Assembly (NCBI RefSeq): GCF_003003075.1
Contig: NZ_PVTX01000005.1
Coordinates: forward strand, 1 to 64,000
Length of the DNA stretch: 64,000 nt
Reading direction: 5' to 3'
DNA from: Isoptericola halotolerans
GTDB taxonomy: Bacteria; Actinomycetota; Actinomycetes; Actinomycetales; Cellulomonadaceae
In this document: one piece after another, positions 47,712-57,048 of the stretch
Layout of the letters: every line of letters starts with the position of its first letter
How positions within the stretch are numbered: position 1 is the stretch's first letter
Translations under genes and position numbers: made by a program
The notes under the pieces: generated by a model
Databases searched by the model: none
Told to the model about the DNA's origin: nothing
What the model saw: the letters and a program-made list of their open reading frames with translations, nothing else

Positions 47712-48950
47712 TCACAGCACGGTCGTGATGCCGATGAGCGCCAGCGGGATCCCGACGAACACGCCCAGCACCCAGGCCGCGGCCCACACCTTGTTGGTGG
47801 CGGCGACGTTACCGAGCCAGGTCGCACCACGCAGCGGGAGCTGGTGCAGGCCGGGCAGACCGAACACGACCAGCGCGGCGAACACGTTGAAGAGCACGTG
47901 CACGAAGGCCGCCTGGAGGGCGAGGGTGCCCTCCGCCCCGGTGAAGGCGAAGGCCGCGATCAGCGCGGTGATCGTGGTCCCGATGTTGGCACCGACCGTG
48001 AACGGGTAGACCTGCTTGAGCGAGAAGGTGCCCGACCCGGCGAGCGGGATCATCAGGCTGGTCGTGGTCGAGGAGGACTGGACCATCATGGTCATCGCGG
48101 CCCCGCTCGCGATGCCGCTGAGCGGCCCGCGACCCACCGAGGCGTGCAGGACCTCCGCCGCCCGGCCCACCATGAGGACCTTGAGCAGCCTGCCGAGCCA
48201 GTTGATGACCGCCAGGATCAGGCCGACCCCGAGCACGATCATCGCGACGCCGTGCCACGCACCGGGGAGGAACGAGGTCGTCCACCCGAGCAGGTCCGCG
48301 AGCGGCTCGGTGACGGTGTCGACCACGGTCCCGAGCGCGCCGAACACCGTGGCGACCACGCCGCCGTCGGACCCGGACGTCGCGTCCGCGAGCCAGGCCG
48401 ACGACTTCTCGAGGAAGCCGGTCGCGAGCTCGAGCGGCAGGAAGATGGCCACCGCGATGAGGTTGAAGAAGTCGTGGACCGTCGCGGCGGAGAACGCGCG
48501 GCGGAAGCTCTCCTTGTCCCGGACCATGCCGAGGCTGACCAGGGTGTTGGTCAGCGTGGTGCCGATGTTGGCGCCCATGAGCATCGGGATCGCGATGCTG
48601 ATGGGCAGACCGCCGGCGACCAGGCCGACCGTGACCGACGTCGTCGTCGAGCTCGACTGCGTGGCCGCCGTGAACAGCACGCCGACCATCAGCGCGACGA
48701 ACGGGTTCGACGCGAAGGCGAACAGCGACTCGGCGGTGCCGCCCGTCGCCACCTTGAAACCGGAGCCGATCAGCTCGACGGCGGTGATGAGGACATAGAC
48801 GCCCACGACGACACCGAGCCAGTTGGCGGTGCGGAGCGCACGGCCCGACAGGCCCAGGCGCTCGAACGGGCTGACCAGCCGCGTGTCGCGCTGTGCGACC
48901 TCGGCCGGTGCGGCGGAGGCAACGGACGCCTGCGGCAGGACGTCGGTCAT
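47712..48950 (-). CDS. Na+/phosphate cotransporter (PNaS family)
   Basis: A 412-residue membrane protein with two inverted Na/Pi-cotransporter repeats. Each carries the hallmark QSSSTTTS (near residues 93-100 and 275-282) followed by a GANIGTT element. About eight to ten hydrophobic segments are visible. It lacks the PhoU-like C-terminal domain of longer members. The start is ATG 48950, with GGGAG immediately upstream, rather than the in-frame start at 49004. A tandem PHO box lies 99 bp upstream, so expression should rise under phosphate starvation. Confidence 0.9.
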   Translation of the reverse strand: MTDVLPQASVASAAPAEVAQRDTRLVSPFERLGLSGRALRTANWLGVVVGVYVLITAVELIGSGFKVATGGTAESLFAFASNPFVALMVGVLFTAATQSSSTTTSVTVGLVAGGLPISIAIPMLMGANIGTTLTNTLVSLGMVRDKESFRRAFSAATVHDFFNLIAVAIFLPLELATGFLEKSSAWLADATSGSDGGVVATVFGALGTVVDTVTEPLADLLGWTTSFLPGAWHGVAMIVLGVGLILAVINWLGRLLKVLMVGRAAEVLHASVGRGPLSGIASGAAMTMMVQSSSTTTSLMIPLAGSGTFSLKQVYPFTVGANIGTTITALIAAFAFTGAEGTLALQAAFVHVLFNVFAALVVFGLPGLHQLPLRGATWLGNVAATNKVWAAAWVLGVFVGIPLALIGITTVL

Positions 48951-49048
48951 GGAGTCTCCCGTCGAGGTGAGGTGGTCACCCCGGCGGCGACCACTACTCG
49001 TCATTGCTCTCCGAGAGAACCAGGGCCGGATGACGCCATCACGGATGC

Positions 49049-49070
49049 CAGGTGAACAGCAGATGAACAG
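49049..49070 (-). promoter_or_regulatory. PHO box (PhoP/PhoB-type direct repeat)
   Basis: On the minus strand CTGTTCATCTG (49070-49060) is followed directly by CTGTTCACCTG (49059-49049). These are two adjoining 11-bp repeats differing at one base. This is the GTTCACC-type 11-bp tandem structure bound by PhoP in actinobacteria. A third GTTCACC copy lies on the opposite strand at 49092-49098, in the 3' end region of the exonuclease gene. Confidence 0.7.
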
Positions 49071-49107
49071 GCGCAGTTTCGTGCATCACACGTTCACCTC
49101 GCCCTGG

Positions 49108-49926
49108 TCACAGCGGCAGCGAGTACGTCGCGACCACCGCCGCGTGGTCGCTCCACCGCTCCTCGTACGACGGCGCCCGGTCGACCTCGACCTTCACCGC
49201 CCGGCCCGCGAGCGCCTCGTTCGCGAGCTGGTAGTCGATGCGCCACCCCCGGTCGTTGGTGAACGCCTGCCCCCGCCAGGTCCACCACGTGTACGGACCC
49301 GGACCGTCACCCCCGTGAGCGCGCCCGAGGTCGGTCCACCCGGCGTCGAGCCAGCGGTCGACGTAGGCACGTTCCTCCGGCAGGAACCCGGCGCTCTTGC
49401 GGTTGCCCTTGAAGTTCGCGATGTCGACCTCACGGTGCGCGATGTTCAGGTCCCCCGCGACGAGGGCCGGCACGCCACCGGACGCGAGCTCCGCCAGCCG
49501 CGCGGTCACCTTCTCGAGGTGGGCGTACTTGGCCACCAGGGTGTGCTCCTGGCCCGGGCTGGACGACGCCGAGTGCAGGTACGCCGAGACCACGGTGAGC
49601 GGCCCGCCGTCGGGCAGCGTCAGGTCGGCCTCCACCCACCGCCCGGTGTCGACGTCGGGCTCGGTGCCGCCGTCGGGCCGGGCGAGCCCGCCGCGCACCG
49701 CGGCGATCGGGAGGCGCGACGCGACGGCGACGCCGGCCCGGCCCTTGAGCTCGGACGGCAGGTGCGCGACGTGCCAGCCCTCGAGGTAGTCGCGCACGAG
49801 CGCGTCCGGGGCGCGGACCTCCTGCAGCAGCAGGACGTCGGGCGAGCGGTGGGAGATCCAGTCGTGCATGCCCCGGCGGAAGGCGGCACGGATCCCGTTG
49901 ACGTTGGCGGTCGCGATGGTCAGCAC
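49108..49926 (-). CDS. xthA: Exodeoxyribonuclease III (AP endonuclease family)
   Basis: A 272-residue exonuclease III/AP endonuclease of the EEP fold for base-excision repair. Metal Glu is in LLLQEVRAP, Tyr in VSAYLHSA, Asp/Asn in AGDLNIAHREVD, ANFKGNRKSAGFL is a typical loop, and the catalytic His is in RWSDHAAVV. WRIDYQL holds the Asp-Tyr of the active site. The GTG start (VLTIATANVNGIRAA) is the family start; there is no clear Shine-Dalgarno. It lies upstream of the phosphate transporter on the same strand, but the PHO box intervenes. Confidence 0.93.
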   Translation of the reverse strand: MLTIATANVNGIRAAFRRGMHDWISHRSPDVLLLQEVRAPDALVRDYLEGWHVAHLPSELKGRAGVAVASRLPIAAVRGGLARPDGGTEPDVDTGRWVEADLTLPDGGPLTVVSAYLHSASSSPGQEHTLVAKYAHLEKVTARLAELASGGVPALVAGDLNIAHREVDIANFKGNRKSAGFLPEERAYVDRWLDAGWTDLGRAHGGDGPGPYTWWTWRGQAFTNDRGWRIDYQLANEALAGRAVKVEVDRAPSYEERWSDHAAVVATYSLPL

Positions 49927-50015
49927 GCGGGCAATACCACCACACGCCGCCGACAGGCGGCCAGCCGCCGACGGCCGCAGCGGCGGATCTCACGCACCGG
50001 TCGCCCGCACCCCCG

Positions 50016-50498
50016 TCAGGTGCCCGCGTGGGCGGCCTCCAGGGCGGCGACGTCGATCTTGGACATCTTCAGCATCGCCTGGACCGTCCGCTGGTTCGCC
50101 GCGGTGGAGTAGTCGCCGCTGAGCTCCTCGAGCTGCTTCGGGACGACCTGCCAGCTGACCCCGAACTTGTCGGTGCACCAGCCGCACGGTCCGGGCTTGC
50201 CGCCGTCGGCCGTGAACAGGTCCCAGTAGTGGTCGACCTCCTGCTGCCCGTCGCACAGGAGGTAGAAGCTGAACGCCTCGTCGAGCCGGAGGTCCGGGCC
50301 GGCGTTCAGGCCGACGACGTCGAGCCCGCAGACCGTGAACTCGACGATGAACGGTTCGCCGGCCGTGACGCCCGGGATGCCCTCGGACGCGGTGAGCACG
50401 GACCCGACCCGGGAGCCGGGCACGTGCTCGGCGTAGAAGACCGCTGCCTCGTGGGCGTTGTTGTCGGCGAACCACAGGTGCGGTCGCACGGTGACCAT
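50016..50498 (-). CDS. VOC-family (PhnB-like) protein
   Basis: A 160-residue protein of the glyoxalase/VOC fold, PhnB/3-demethylubiquinone-like subgroup: VRPHLWFADNNAHEAAVFYAEHVPGSRV at the start, FSFYLLCDGQQEVDHYWDLF and GWCTDKFGVSWQVVPKQL. The ending ADHARTVQAMLKMSKID-like segment (here NQRTVQAMLKMSKIDVAALEAA) is typical of this subgroup. The substrate is unknown. GAGGGAG 5-6 nt before ATG 50498 supports the start. Confidence 0.88.
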   Translation of the reverse strand: MVTVRPHLWFADNNAHEAAVFYAEHVPGSRVGSVLTASEGIPGVTAGEPFIVEFTVCGLDVVGLNAGPDLRLDEAFSFYLLCDGQQEVDHYWDLFTADGGKPGPCGWCTDKFGVSWQVVPKQLEELSGDYSTAANQRTVQAMLKMSKIDVAALEAAHAGT

Positions 50499-50679
50499 GT
50501 CGACTCCCTCCGTCGCCCCCGCGGTCCGGGGGTCTCGAGAGGTACGACGCCCCGGGGGTCCGGGACTCATCGGTCGGGCGTTCCACGTGCGCGGCGGTCC
50601 TCCGTGACGCACTATCGGTCCGGCAGGCGCACGACCGTACCTCCCGACCATCTCACCAGCGACGACAGGAGAAGACACG

Positions 50680-51096
50680 ATGCGCAAGAACACTCTGTGG
50701 ACCGCGGCGTCCGCGGCGGCACTGGTCGTCCCGACCCTGGCGGCCTGCAGCGACTCTCCGGAGGAGAACACCGCGACCGCGTGCGCGGACTGGGAGGCCT
50801 TCAGGACCGCGCTCGGGGACCTGCGGACCACCCTGACGTCGGAACCGACCGTGGGCGAGGTCCAGACGGCACGGGAAGCGGTCGGGGACGCCTACGCCGA
50901 TCTGGAAGACTCCCTGGGGTCCGTCGCCGACGACCGCACCGAGGCGCTCGACGACGCGTGGGAGTCGCTGCAGGACGCGATCGACGACGTCGACGACGAC
51001 GCCTCCCTGGCGGACGCCGCCTCGCAGGTCTCGGAGCAGGCCGATGCCGTGCAGACCGCCGGCCAGGACGCCACCGCGGAGCTCGGCTGCAGCTGA
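50680..51096 (+). CDS. Small helical lipoprotein, unknown function
   Basis: A 138-residue exported lipoprotein: basic start MRKN, hydrophobic AASAAALVVPTLAA and lipobox LAAC with Cys23. The mature part is acidic and helical (repeated AW/AL heptads, DAIDDVDDD) with two further cysteines (ATACADW and the last-but-one residue) that could form a disulfide. No family was recognised. The Shine-Dalgarno AGGAG is 8 nt upstream of ATG. A terminator follows at 51102. Confidence 0.8.
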   Translation: MRKNTLWTAASAAALVVPTLAACSDSPEENTATACADWEAFRTALGDLRTTLTSEPTVGEVQTAREAVGDAYADLEDSLGSVADDRTEALDDAWESLQDAIDDVDDDASLADAASQVSEQADAVQTAGQDATAELGCS

Positions 51097-51101
51097 CCGG
51101 G

Positions 51102-51138
51102 GGCCCGGCCCGGCTCCCTCACGGGGCCGGGCCGGGCC
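51102..51138. terminator. Bidirectional terminator between the lipoprotein gene and folD
   Basis: A 13-bp GC-only stem (51102-51114 and 51126-51138) around an 11-nt loop lies between convergent stops at 51096 and 51145. No T-run. Confidence 0.65.
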
Positions 51139-51144
51139 GCAGGC

Positions 51145-52029
51145 TCATGACCCCGCGGAACGCTCCGCCGACTCGACGACGTTCGCCAGCAGCATCGCGC
51201 GGGTCATCGGTCCGACGCCGCCCGGGTTCGGCGAGTACCACGCCGCGACCTCGCGGGCGTCGGGTGCGATGTCGCCGACCACCCGCGACTTCCCGGTCTC
51301 GGGGTCCGTCCGGCGCGACACGCCCACGTCGACGAGCACCGCACCGGGCTTGACCATGTCGGCCGTCACGAGCCCTTCGACGCCCGCCGCGGCCACGACG
51401 ACGTCGGCACGCCGGACGAGCGCCGGCAGGTCCCGGGTGCCGGTGTGCGTCAGCGTGACCGTGGCGTTCACGGCCTTGCGGGTGAGCAGGAGCCCGATCG
51501 GCCGGCCGACGGTGACACCGCGGCCCAGCACGACGACCTCCTTGCCCGCCCAGTCGACGCCGTGCCGCTCGACGAGCTCGACGATCCCGCGCGGGGTGCA
51601 GGGCAGCGGCGAGTCGAGCTCCCCGTCCACCCGCAGCACGAGCCGGCCGAGGTTCGTCGGGTGCAGGCCGTCGGCGTCCTTGGCGGGGTCCACGAGCTCG
51701 AGCACACGGTGCGTGTCGATCCCGGCGGGCAGCGGCAGCTGCACGATGTAGCCGGTGCAGGCCGGGTCCTCGTTCAGGCGCGCCACGGCGGCCTCGACGT
51801 CCTCCTGCGTGGCGTCGCCCGGCAGGTCCTCGCGGATGGACTCGATGCCCACCTCGGCACAGTCGCGGTGCTTGCCCGCGACGTACCACTGCGAGCCCGG
51901 GTCGTCCCCGACGAGGAGGGTCCCCAGGCCGGGGACCACACCTCGGGAGCGCAGCACCGCGACCCGCTCGCGCAGGTCGTCCTTGATGGCCGCCGCGGTC
52001 GCCTTGCCGTCCAGCTTCTGTGCGCTCAC
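51145..52029 (-). CDS. folD: Methylenetetrahydrofolate dehydrogenase/cyclohydrolase
   Basis: A 294-residue bifunctional enzyme interconverting 5,10-methylene-, methenyl- and 10-formyl-THF. Motifs are [14 protein letters not shown] with the catalytic Lys, [30 protein letters not shown], the NADP site [12 protein letters not shown] and [12 protein letters not shown]. The GTG overlaps the glyA stop (GTGA), so SHMT and FolD are co-translated in one-carbon metabolism under the same riboswitch. Confidence 0.95.
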   Translation of the reverse strand: MSAQKLDGKATAAAIKDDLRERVAVLRSRGVVPGLGTLLVGDDPGSQWYVAGKHRDCAEVGIESIREDLPGDATQEDVEAAVARLNEDPACTGYIVQLPLPAGIDTHRVLELVDPAKDADGLHPTNLGRLVLRVDGELDSPLPCTPRGIVELVERHGVDWAGKEVVVLGRGVTVGRPIGLLLTRKAVNATVTLTHTGTRDLPALVRRADVVVAAAGVEGLVTADMVKPGAVLVDVGVSRRTDPETGKSRVVGDIAPDAREVAAWYSPNPGGVGPMTRAMLLANVVESAERSAGS

Positions 52030-53306
52030 TGCTGCAGCTCCGGGTAGAGCGGGAACGCGGCGGTGAGCTTCGTGACGCGGGCCCGGAGGGCGTCGACGTC
52101 GGCCGCCGCACCGTCCTTCAGCGCGGTGGCGATGATGTCGGCGACCTCGGTGAACTCGGCGTCGCCGAACCCGCGGGTGGCGAGCGCCGGCGTGCCGATG
52201 CGCAGCCCCGAGGTGACGCGCGGCGGGCGCGGGTCGAACGGGACGGCGTTGCGGTTGACGGTGATCCCGGCGTCGTGCAGGAGGTCCTCGGCCTGCTGGC
52301 CGTCCATCGCGGAGTGGCGCAGGTCGACGAGCACCAGGTGCACGTCGGTGCCGCCCGTCAGGACGGAGACGCCGGTGTCGGCGACGTCGGCCTGGAGCAG
52401 CCGCTCGGCGATGATCTGCGCGCCGCGCACGGTGCGCTCCTGACGGGCCCGGAACTCGTCGGTGCCCGCGACCTTGAACGCCACCGCCTTGCCCGCGATG
52501 ACGTGCATGAGCGGACCACCCTGCTGGCCCGGGAAGACGGCGGAGTTCAGCTTCTTCGCGTACTCCTCCTTGGCCAGGATGAAGCCGGAGCGCGGGCCGC
52601 CGATGGTCTTGTGCACCGTGGAGGAGACGACGTCGGCGTGCGGCACCGGGGACGGGTGCAGCCCGGCGGCCACGAGGCCGGCGAAGTGCGCCATGTCCAC
52701 CCAGAGCTTGGCGCCGACCTCGTCCGCGACCTCGCGGAACGCCGCGAAGTCGAGGTGGCGCGGGTAGGCGGACCACCCCGCGATGATGACGTCCGGGCGG
52801 TGCTCGAGGGCGCGCTTGCGGACCTCGTCCATCTCGATGCGGTGCGTCGTCGGGTCCACGCCGTAGGCGCCGACGTCGTACAGCTTGCCGGAGAAGTTGA
52901 TCTTCATCCCGTGCGTGAGGTGGCCGCCGTGGGCCAGCTCGAGGCCCAGGATCTTGTCCCCGGCGTTGATCAGCCCGTGCAGCACGGCCGCGTTGGCCTG
53001 GGCGCCGGAGTGCGGCTGGACGTTCGCGTACTCGGCGCCGAAGAGCTCCTTGGCGCGGGCGATCGCCAGGTTCTCGGCGATGTCGACCTGTTCGCAGCCG
53101 CCGTAGTACCGGCGGCCGGGGTAGCCCTCGGCGTACTTGTTGGTCAGGACCGAGCCCTGGGCCTGCAGCACGGCGCGCGGGACGAAGTTCTCCGACGCGA
53201 TCATCTCGAGGGTGTCGCGCTGCCGGGCCAGCTCGCCGTCGAGGACGGCGGCGATCTCCGGGTCGAGCTCGGCGAGCGGCGCGTTCATGGGGTCGGGAGT
53301 GCTCAT
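52026..53306 (-). CDS. glyA: Serine hydroxymethyltransferase
   Basis: A 426-residue PLP enzyme converting serine and THF to glycine and methylene-THF. [41 protein letters not shown] and the PLP-lysine segment [13 protein letters not shown] are intact. ATG 53306 follows AGGAG; an in-frame extension to 53411 would run through the riboswitch and is rejected. It is the first gene of glyA-folD. Confidence 0.96.
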   Translation of the reverse strand: MSTPDPMNAPLAELDPEIAAVLDGELARQRDTLEMIASENFVPRAVLQAQGSVLTNKYAEGYPGRRYYGGCEQVDIAENLAIARAKELFGAEYANVQPHSGAQANAAVLHGLINAGDKILGLELAHGGHLTHGMKINFSGKLYDVGAYGVDPTTHRIEMDEVRKRALEHRPDVIIAGWSAYPRHLDFAAFREVADEVGAKLWVDMAHFAGLVAAGLHPSPVPHADVVSSTVHKTIGGPRSGFILAKEEYAKKLNSAVFPGQQGGPLMHVIAGKAVAFKVAGTDEFRARQERTVRGAQIIAERLLQADVADTGVSVLTGGTDVHLVLVDLRHSAMDGQQAEDLLHDAGITVNRNAVPFDPRPPRVTSGLRIGTPALATRGFGDAEFTEVADIIATALKDGAAADVDALRARVTKLTAAFPLYPELQQ

Positions 53307-53349
53307 GGCGTCTCCTGCTGTGTCGGCGGGTGCACGGGTTGTCGATACC

Positions 53350-53436
53350 GACCGGGCCCAGGCGACCGACCCGTCGTCAGCACAGCGCGTCGCTCCCCGG
53401 TGGTGATCCACCTGTACGCCAGTCGCGACGGTCCGA
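53350..53436 (-). promoter_or_regulatory. ZTP (pfl) riboswitch upstream of glyA-folD
   Basis: The minus strand reads CGCGACTGGCG, then CAGGTGGATCACC, then ACCACCGGGGAGCGA, a variable arm, and GTCGCCTGGGC. These are the conserved blocks, in order, of the pfl/ZTP aptamer, which senses ZMP/ZTP when 10-formyl-THF is short. The aptamer ends about 45 nt before the glyA start. No T-run terminator is visible in that interval, so control may be translational. Confidence 0.82.
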
Positions 53437-53471
53437 TAGTAGCCGATGGCCGGTCGGCGGGGCAGAGGTGC

Positions 53472-54536
53472 CTACCCCGGTGGGACGGGGACCTCCGGGG
53501 TCGCGACGGGCCAGCCGTCCGACCAGCCGAGCTCCTGGACCGCCAGGCGGAACGCGCCCGCGGCGTCGCCGTCGTAGAAGTGGTACCCGAGGTGTCCCTG
53601 CGAGACCGACTGCCCGCCCGGACCGATCATGGAGCCGTCGCTGGCGAGCACCTCGGTGCCGCCGCCGTCGGCCATGTCCCGCCCCTCGGCATCGAGGTAC
53701 GGGCCCGTGACGTCGCGCGAGCGCCCGACCTGGATCGAGTACGTCGAGCTCACCCCGGAGCAGCACTTGCCCCACGAGACGAAGAGGTAGTACCAGCCGT
53801 CGCGCTCGACGACGTACGGCGCCTCGATCTGGTTCTCCCCGTCGCCGCGGCTCGCGACCAGCACCGGCTCGGCGCCGTCCGCCGGCATCCCGGAGGGCCA
53901 CTCGAGGGGCACGGCGTGGATGCCGTCCCAGAAGGACCCGAAGAACAGCCACGGGTTCCCGTCGGCGTCCTCCACGACGCCGGGATCGATGGCGTTGTAG
54001 GTGTCGCCGGCCTGTGAGCGCCAGACGGCACCCCGGTGGGTCCAGCCGTAGTCCGGGTCGGCGGGGTCGAGCGTGGAGCCCGTGGCCAGCCCGATCGCGG
54101 ACGTGTTGGAGCCGAAGGTGGAGGCGGAGAAGTACAGGTACCAGGTGCCGTCGTGCTCGACCAGCTCCGGCGCCCAGTAGTGCTCGACGCCCTCGATCGA
54201 CTCGCGCACCCACTGCGGGTCCTCGTCGCTCCCCCAGGCCGGGCCGACCTGCTCCCAGGTGGCCCCGCCGTCGTCGGACCGGTTCACGACGGGGGCGCCC
54301 AGCGCCTTGTTGGGCACCCCGGTGGAGTAGACGAACCAGGGCTCCCCCGCTGCACCGACGACGAGCGCCGGGTCGTGGGTGGCGAGGTCGCCGTCGAGCG
54401 CGATCGGTCGTGGCTCGGTCGCCGGCTCCGCCCAGGGGCGCAGGACGCCGAGCGCGATGCCACCGGCGACCGCGGCGACGCAGAGCACGGCGAGGGCGAC
54501 GACCACGGGCCGACGGCGACGCCCGGCGCGGCTCAC
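53472..54536 (-). CDS. Glycoside hydrolase family 43 (endo-arabinanase/arabinosidase-like), exported
   Basis: A 354-residue protein. A single N-terminal hydrophobic segment (about 10-31) after an Arg-rich start gives a signal peptide or anchor. The five-bladed GH43 domain follows, with catalytic Asp in THDPALV, pKa-setting Asp in AIDPGVVED and acid Glu in IEAPYVV. WAPELVEHDGTWYLYFSAS and WLFFGSFWDGIH are the family blocks typical of arabinan endo-1,5-alpha-L-arabinosidases. It should degrade arabinan outside the cell. The GTG overlaps the GH51 stop (GTGA), the last gene of the operon. Confidence 0.87.
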   Translation of the reverse strand: MSRAGRRRRPVVVALAVLCVAAVAGGIALGVLRPWAEPATEPRPIALDGDLATHDPALVVGAAGEPWFVYSTGVPNKALGAPVVNRSDDGGATWEQVGPAWGSDEDPQWVRESIEGVEHYWAPELVEHDGTWYLYFSASTFGSNTSAIGLATGSTLDPADPDYGWTHRGAVWRSQAGDTYNAIDPGVVEDADGNPWLFFGSFWDGIHAVPLEWPSGMPADGAEPVLVASRGDGENQIEAPYVVERDGWYYLFVSWGKCCSGVSSTYSIQVGRSRDVTGPYLDAEGRDMADGGGTEVLASDGSMIGPGGQSVSQGHLGYHFYDGDAAGAFRLAVQELGWSDGWPVATPEVPVPPG

Positions 54537-56044
54537 GCCCGCCCGAGCCGGATGATGGTCCAGGACACGGGTGGCAGCTCGGCGTACGCCCGGTCGTCGG
54601 CGGTCTTGGCGCTGGTGTTCGTCCGGGGCGCCACCGAGGTGTCGTCGTCGGCGGTCGCGGTCCAGGTGTGGTCGGGGTTGGACAGCGTGAGCGCCTCGAG
54701 CAGGCGCAGCGCGCCGAAGCCGCGCAGGTCGACGTCGAGAGTGACGGCGTCGGTCACCGAGCGGTTGGTGGCGAGCAGCACGACCTCGCCGGTGTCCGGG
54801 TCGTGGGTGGCCACGGCGTCGAGCACGGGCACCTCGCCGAAGCGGGCGGTCTCGGTCACGGGTGAGTCGATCGCCAGGCGCAGCACGTCGCCCGTGGCGT
54901 GCCGCGAGGTCAGGGCGAACGGGTGGAAGATGGTCTGCTTCCAGCTGCGCCCGCCCGGTTCGGTCATGATCGGGGCGATGACGTTGACGAGCTGGGCCTG
55001 GGAGGCGGCGTGCACCCGGTCGGTGTGCCGCAGCAGGCTGATGAGCAGGTTGCCGACCACCACGGCGTCGGCCACGTTGTAGCGGTCCTCGAGCAGCACG
55101 GGCGCGATGGGCCAGTCGTCGCCCGACGGCGGACGGGACTCGGCGCGCTGCTGGTACCAGACGTTCCACTCGTCGAACGAGATGTTGGTGCGCTTGCTGT
55201 GCTTGCCCGCGGCGCGCACCGCGTCCGCGGTGGCGGCGACCGAGTCGATGAAGTGGTCCATGTCGACCGCGGAGGCGAGGAACGAGGCCAGGTCGCCGTC
55301 GGTCTCGTAGTAGTAGGCGTGCGCCGAGACGTGGTCGACGTGCTCGTACGCCTCGGTCAGGACGGTGTGCTCCCACGCCCCGAACGTCGGCATGGCGGAG
55401 TTGGACGATCCGCACACCACGAGCTCGAGGTCCGGGTCGATCATCCGCATCGCGCGTGCCGTCTCGGCGGCGAGGCGGCCGTACTCGGCGGCGGTCTTCG
55501 CCCCGATCTGCCACGGGCCGTCCATCTCGTTGCCCAGGCACCACATCGTGACCCGGTACGGGTCCTGCGCACCGTTGGCCCGCCGAAGGTCGGACCACGC
55601 GGTCCCGCCGGGCACGTTGCAGTACTCGAGCAGGTCGAGGGCCTCCTGGACGCCGCGCGTGCCGAGGTTGACCGCCATCATCGGCTCCACGCCGGCCTTG
55701 GCGGCCCAGCGCATGAACTCGTCGACCCCCACCAGGTTCGGCTCGGTGGAGTGCCACGCCAGGTCCAGGCGCCGCGGCCGCTCCTCGACCGGCCCGATGC
55801 CGTCCTCCCACCGGTAGCCGGAGACGAAGTTCCCGCCCGGGTAGCGCACGGTCGACACCCCGAGCTCCCGGGTGAGCTCGACCACGTCGCCGCGGAACCC
55901 GTCGGCGTCCGCGGAGGGGTGCTCGGGGTCGTGGATGCCGGTGTACACGCACCGGCCCAGGTGCTCGACGAACGAGCCGAAGGTACGACGACGCACGGGC
56001 CCGACCACGAAGGCCGGATCGACGGTGACGGTGGCGGGCAGCAT
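54533..56044 (-). CDS. Alpha-L-arabinofuranosidase, GH51 (copy 1)
   Basis: A 503-residue cytosolic exo-enzyme releasing arabinose from arabino-oligosaccharides. TIM-barrel residues are GGNFVSGYRWEDGIGP, acid/base Glu173 in WCLGNEMDGPW and nucleophile Glu292 in ISFDEWNVWY. The C-terminal beta-domain runs from about 400. There is no signal peptide. It is co-linear without gaps over the first 295 residues with copy 2 (60810-62339), sharing both catalytic numbers. It lies between malG-type permease and GH43, after a 13-bp hairpin. Confidence 0.94.
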   Translation of the reverse strand: MLPATVTVDPAFVVGPVRRRTFGSFVEHLGRCVYTGIHDPEHPSADADGFRGDVVELTRELGVSTVRYPGGNFVSGYRWEDGIGPVEERPRRLDLAWHSTEPNLVGVDEFMRWAAKAGVEPMMAVNLGTRGVQEALDLLEYCNVPGGTAWSDLRRANGAQDPYRVTMWCLGNEMDGPWQIGAKTAAEYGRLAAETARAMRMIDPDLELVVCGSSNSAMPTFGAWEHTVLTEAYEHVDHVSAHAYYYETDGDLASFLASAVDMDHFIDSVAATADAVRAAGKHSKRTNISFDEWNVWYQQRAESRPPSGDDWPIAPVLLEDRYNVADAVVVGNLLISLLRHTDRVHAASQAQLVNVIAPIMTEPGGRSWKQTIFHPFALTSRHATGDVLRLAIDSPVTETARFGEVPVLDAVATHDPDTGEVVLLATNRSVTDAVTLDVDLRGFGALRLLEALTLSNPDHTWTATADDDTSVAPRTNTSAKTADDRAYAELPPVSWTIIRLGRA

Positions 56045-56085
56045 GAGACCTCCCGTGTGAGGGGTGATGGCGGTCGACGATGGAG

Positions 56086-56116
56086 CCCGGTGGGCACCGT
56101 GCCGGTGCCCACCGGG
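56086..56116 (-). terminator. Intergenic hairpin between the permease and GH51 genes
   Basis: A perfect 13-bp stem (56086-56098 and 56104-56116) with a 5-nt loop stands between two co-directional genes of the arabino-oligosaccharide operon. It may cause partial termination or protect the upstream mRNA end. Confidence 0.6.
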
Positions 56117-56133
56117 AGCTGGGAGGGAACGGT

Positions 56134-57048
56134 CTACTTGACCGAGCCGAGGGAGAGCCCGCCCTGCCAGTACTTCTGCAGGCCGAGGAACGCGGCGATG
56201 AGCGGGATGATCGAGACCATGGCGCCGGTGACGATGAGGTTCCAGACCTGCTCGCCGCCCGCACCGGCGTTCGACAGGGCCTGCCACTGGTTGAGGCCGA
56301 CCGTGACCGGCAGCAGGTCCGTGTCGCGCAGCACCGCCAGCGGCAGGAAGAAGTTGTTCCAGCTGAACACCGTGGCCAGCAGCAGGACCGTCACGATCGC
56401 CGGCCGCAGCAGCGGGAGGGCGACCTGGAAGAAGAGGCGCAGCTCGCCGGCGCCGTCGACGCGGCCGGCGTCGAGCATCTCGCTCGGGATCGCGTCCTGG
56501 GAGTAGACGCGGATGAGGTAGACGCCGATCGGGCTCAGGAGCGACGGCAGGATGACGGCCCACATCGTGTTGATGAGGCCGATGTCGCTCAGCAGCACGA
56601 ACGTCGGGATCGTCAGGGCCGTGAGCGGCACCATGACCGAACCGAGCAGCACGGTGAAGTAGGCCGTGCGTCCCCGGAAGTGGTACTTCGCCAGCCCGTA
56701 CCCCGCGAGGACGGCGAGCACCGTCGCGCCGACACCGCCCGCGAACGCGTAGATGAACGAGTTGCGCAGCCAGATCCAGTAGATGCCGCCCTGGTGCTCG
56801 AAGAGCCCCCGGATGTTGTCGACGAGCGAGAACTCGTCGTTGAACCACAACGCCCCGCCGGAGCCGACGAACAGGCCGCTGTTCGACTTGGTCGAGCCCA
56901 CCACGAGGAACCACAGGGGGACGACGAAGTACAGCGCCATCAGCACCAGGAACGCGTGCGAACCGATGCGGCGACCGCCGTTCGCGCCTGTCCCGGAGCG
57001 GCTGGGGCGCCTCGTCGCGGTCGGGCTGGTCTGGGTGTCCGTAGTCAT
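56134..57048 (-). CDS. Carbohydrate ABC transporter permease, MalG type
   Basis: A 304-residue permease with six membrane helices (first at about 32-50). The EAA loop is EMLDAGRVDGAGELRLFFQVALPLLRPA. A Lys/Arg/Ser-rich N-terminus of about 28 residues precedes the first helix. AraQ/MalG-like. The start overlaps the stop of the MalF-type gene (TGATG). It forms a heterodimer with that protein. Confidence 0.92.
   Translation of the reverse strand: MTTDTQTSPTATRRPSRSGTGANGGRRIGSHAFLVLMALYFVVPLWFLVVGSTKSNSGLFVGSGGALWFNDEFSLVDNIRGLFEHQGGIYWIWLRNSFIYAFAGGVGATVLAVLAGYGLAKYHFRGRTAYFTVLLGSVMVPLTALTIPTFVLLSDIGLINTMWAVILPSLLSPIGVYLIRVYSQDAIPSEMLDAGRVDGAGELRLFFQVALPLLRPAIVTVLLLATVFSWNNFFLPLAVLRDTDLLPVTVGLNQWQALSNAGAGGEQVWNLIVTGAMVSIIPLIAAFLGLQKYWQGGLSLGSVK

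Noticed and set aside
53307-53411. An N-terminal extension of glyA.
   Set aside because: It lies in the riboswitch region; the ATG at 53306 has a good Shine-Dalgarno and the family N-terminus.
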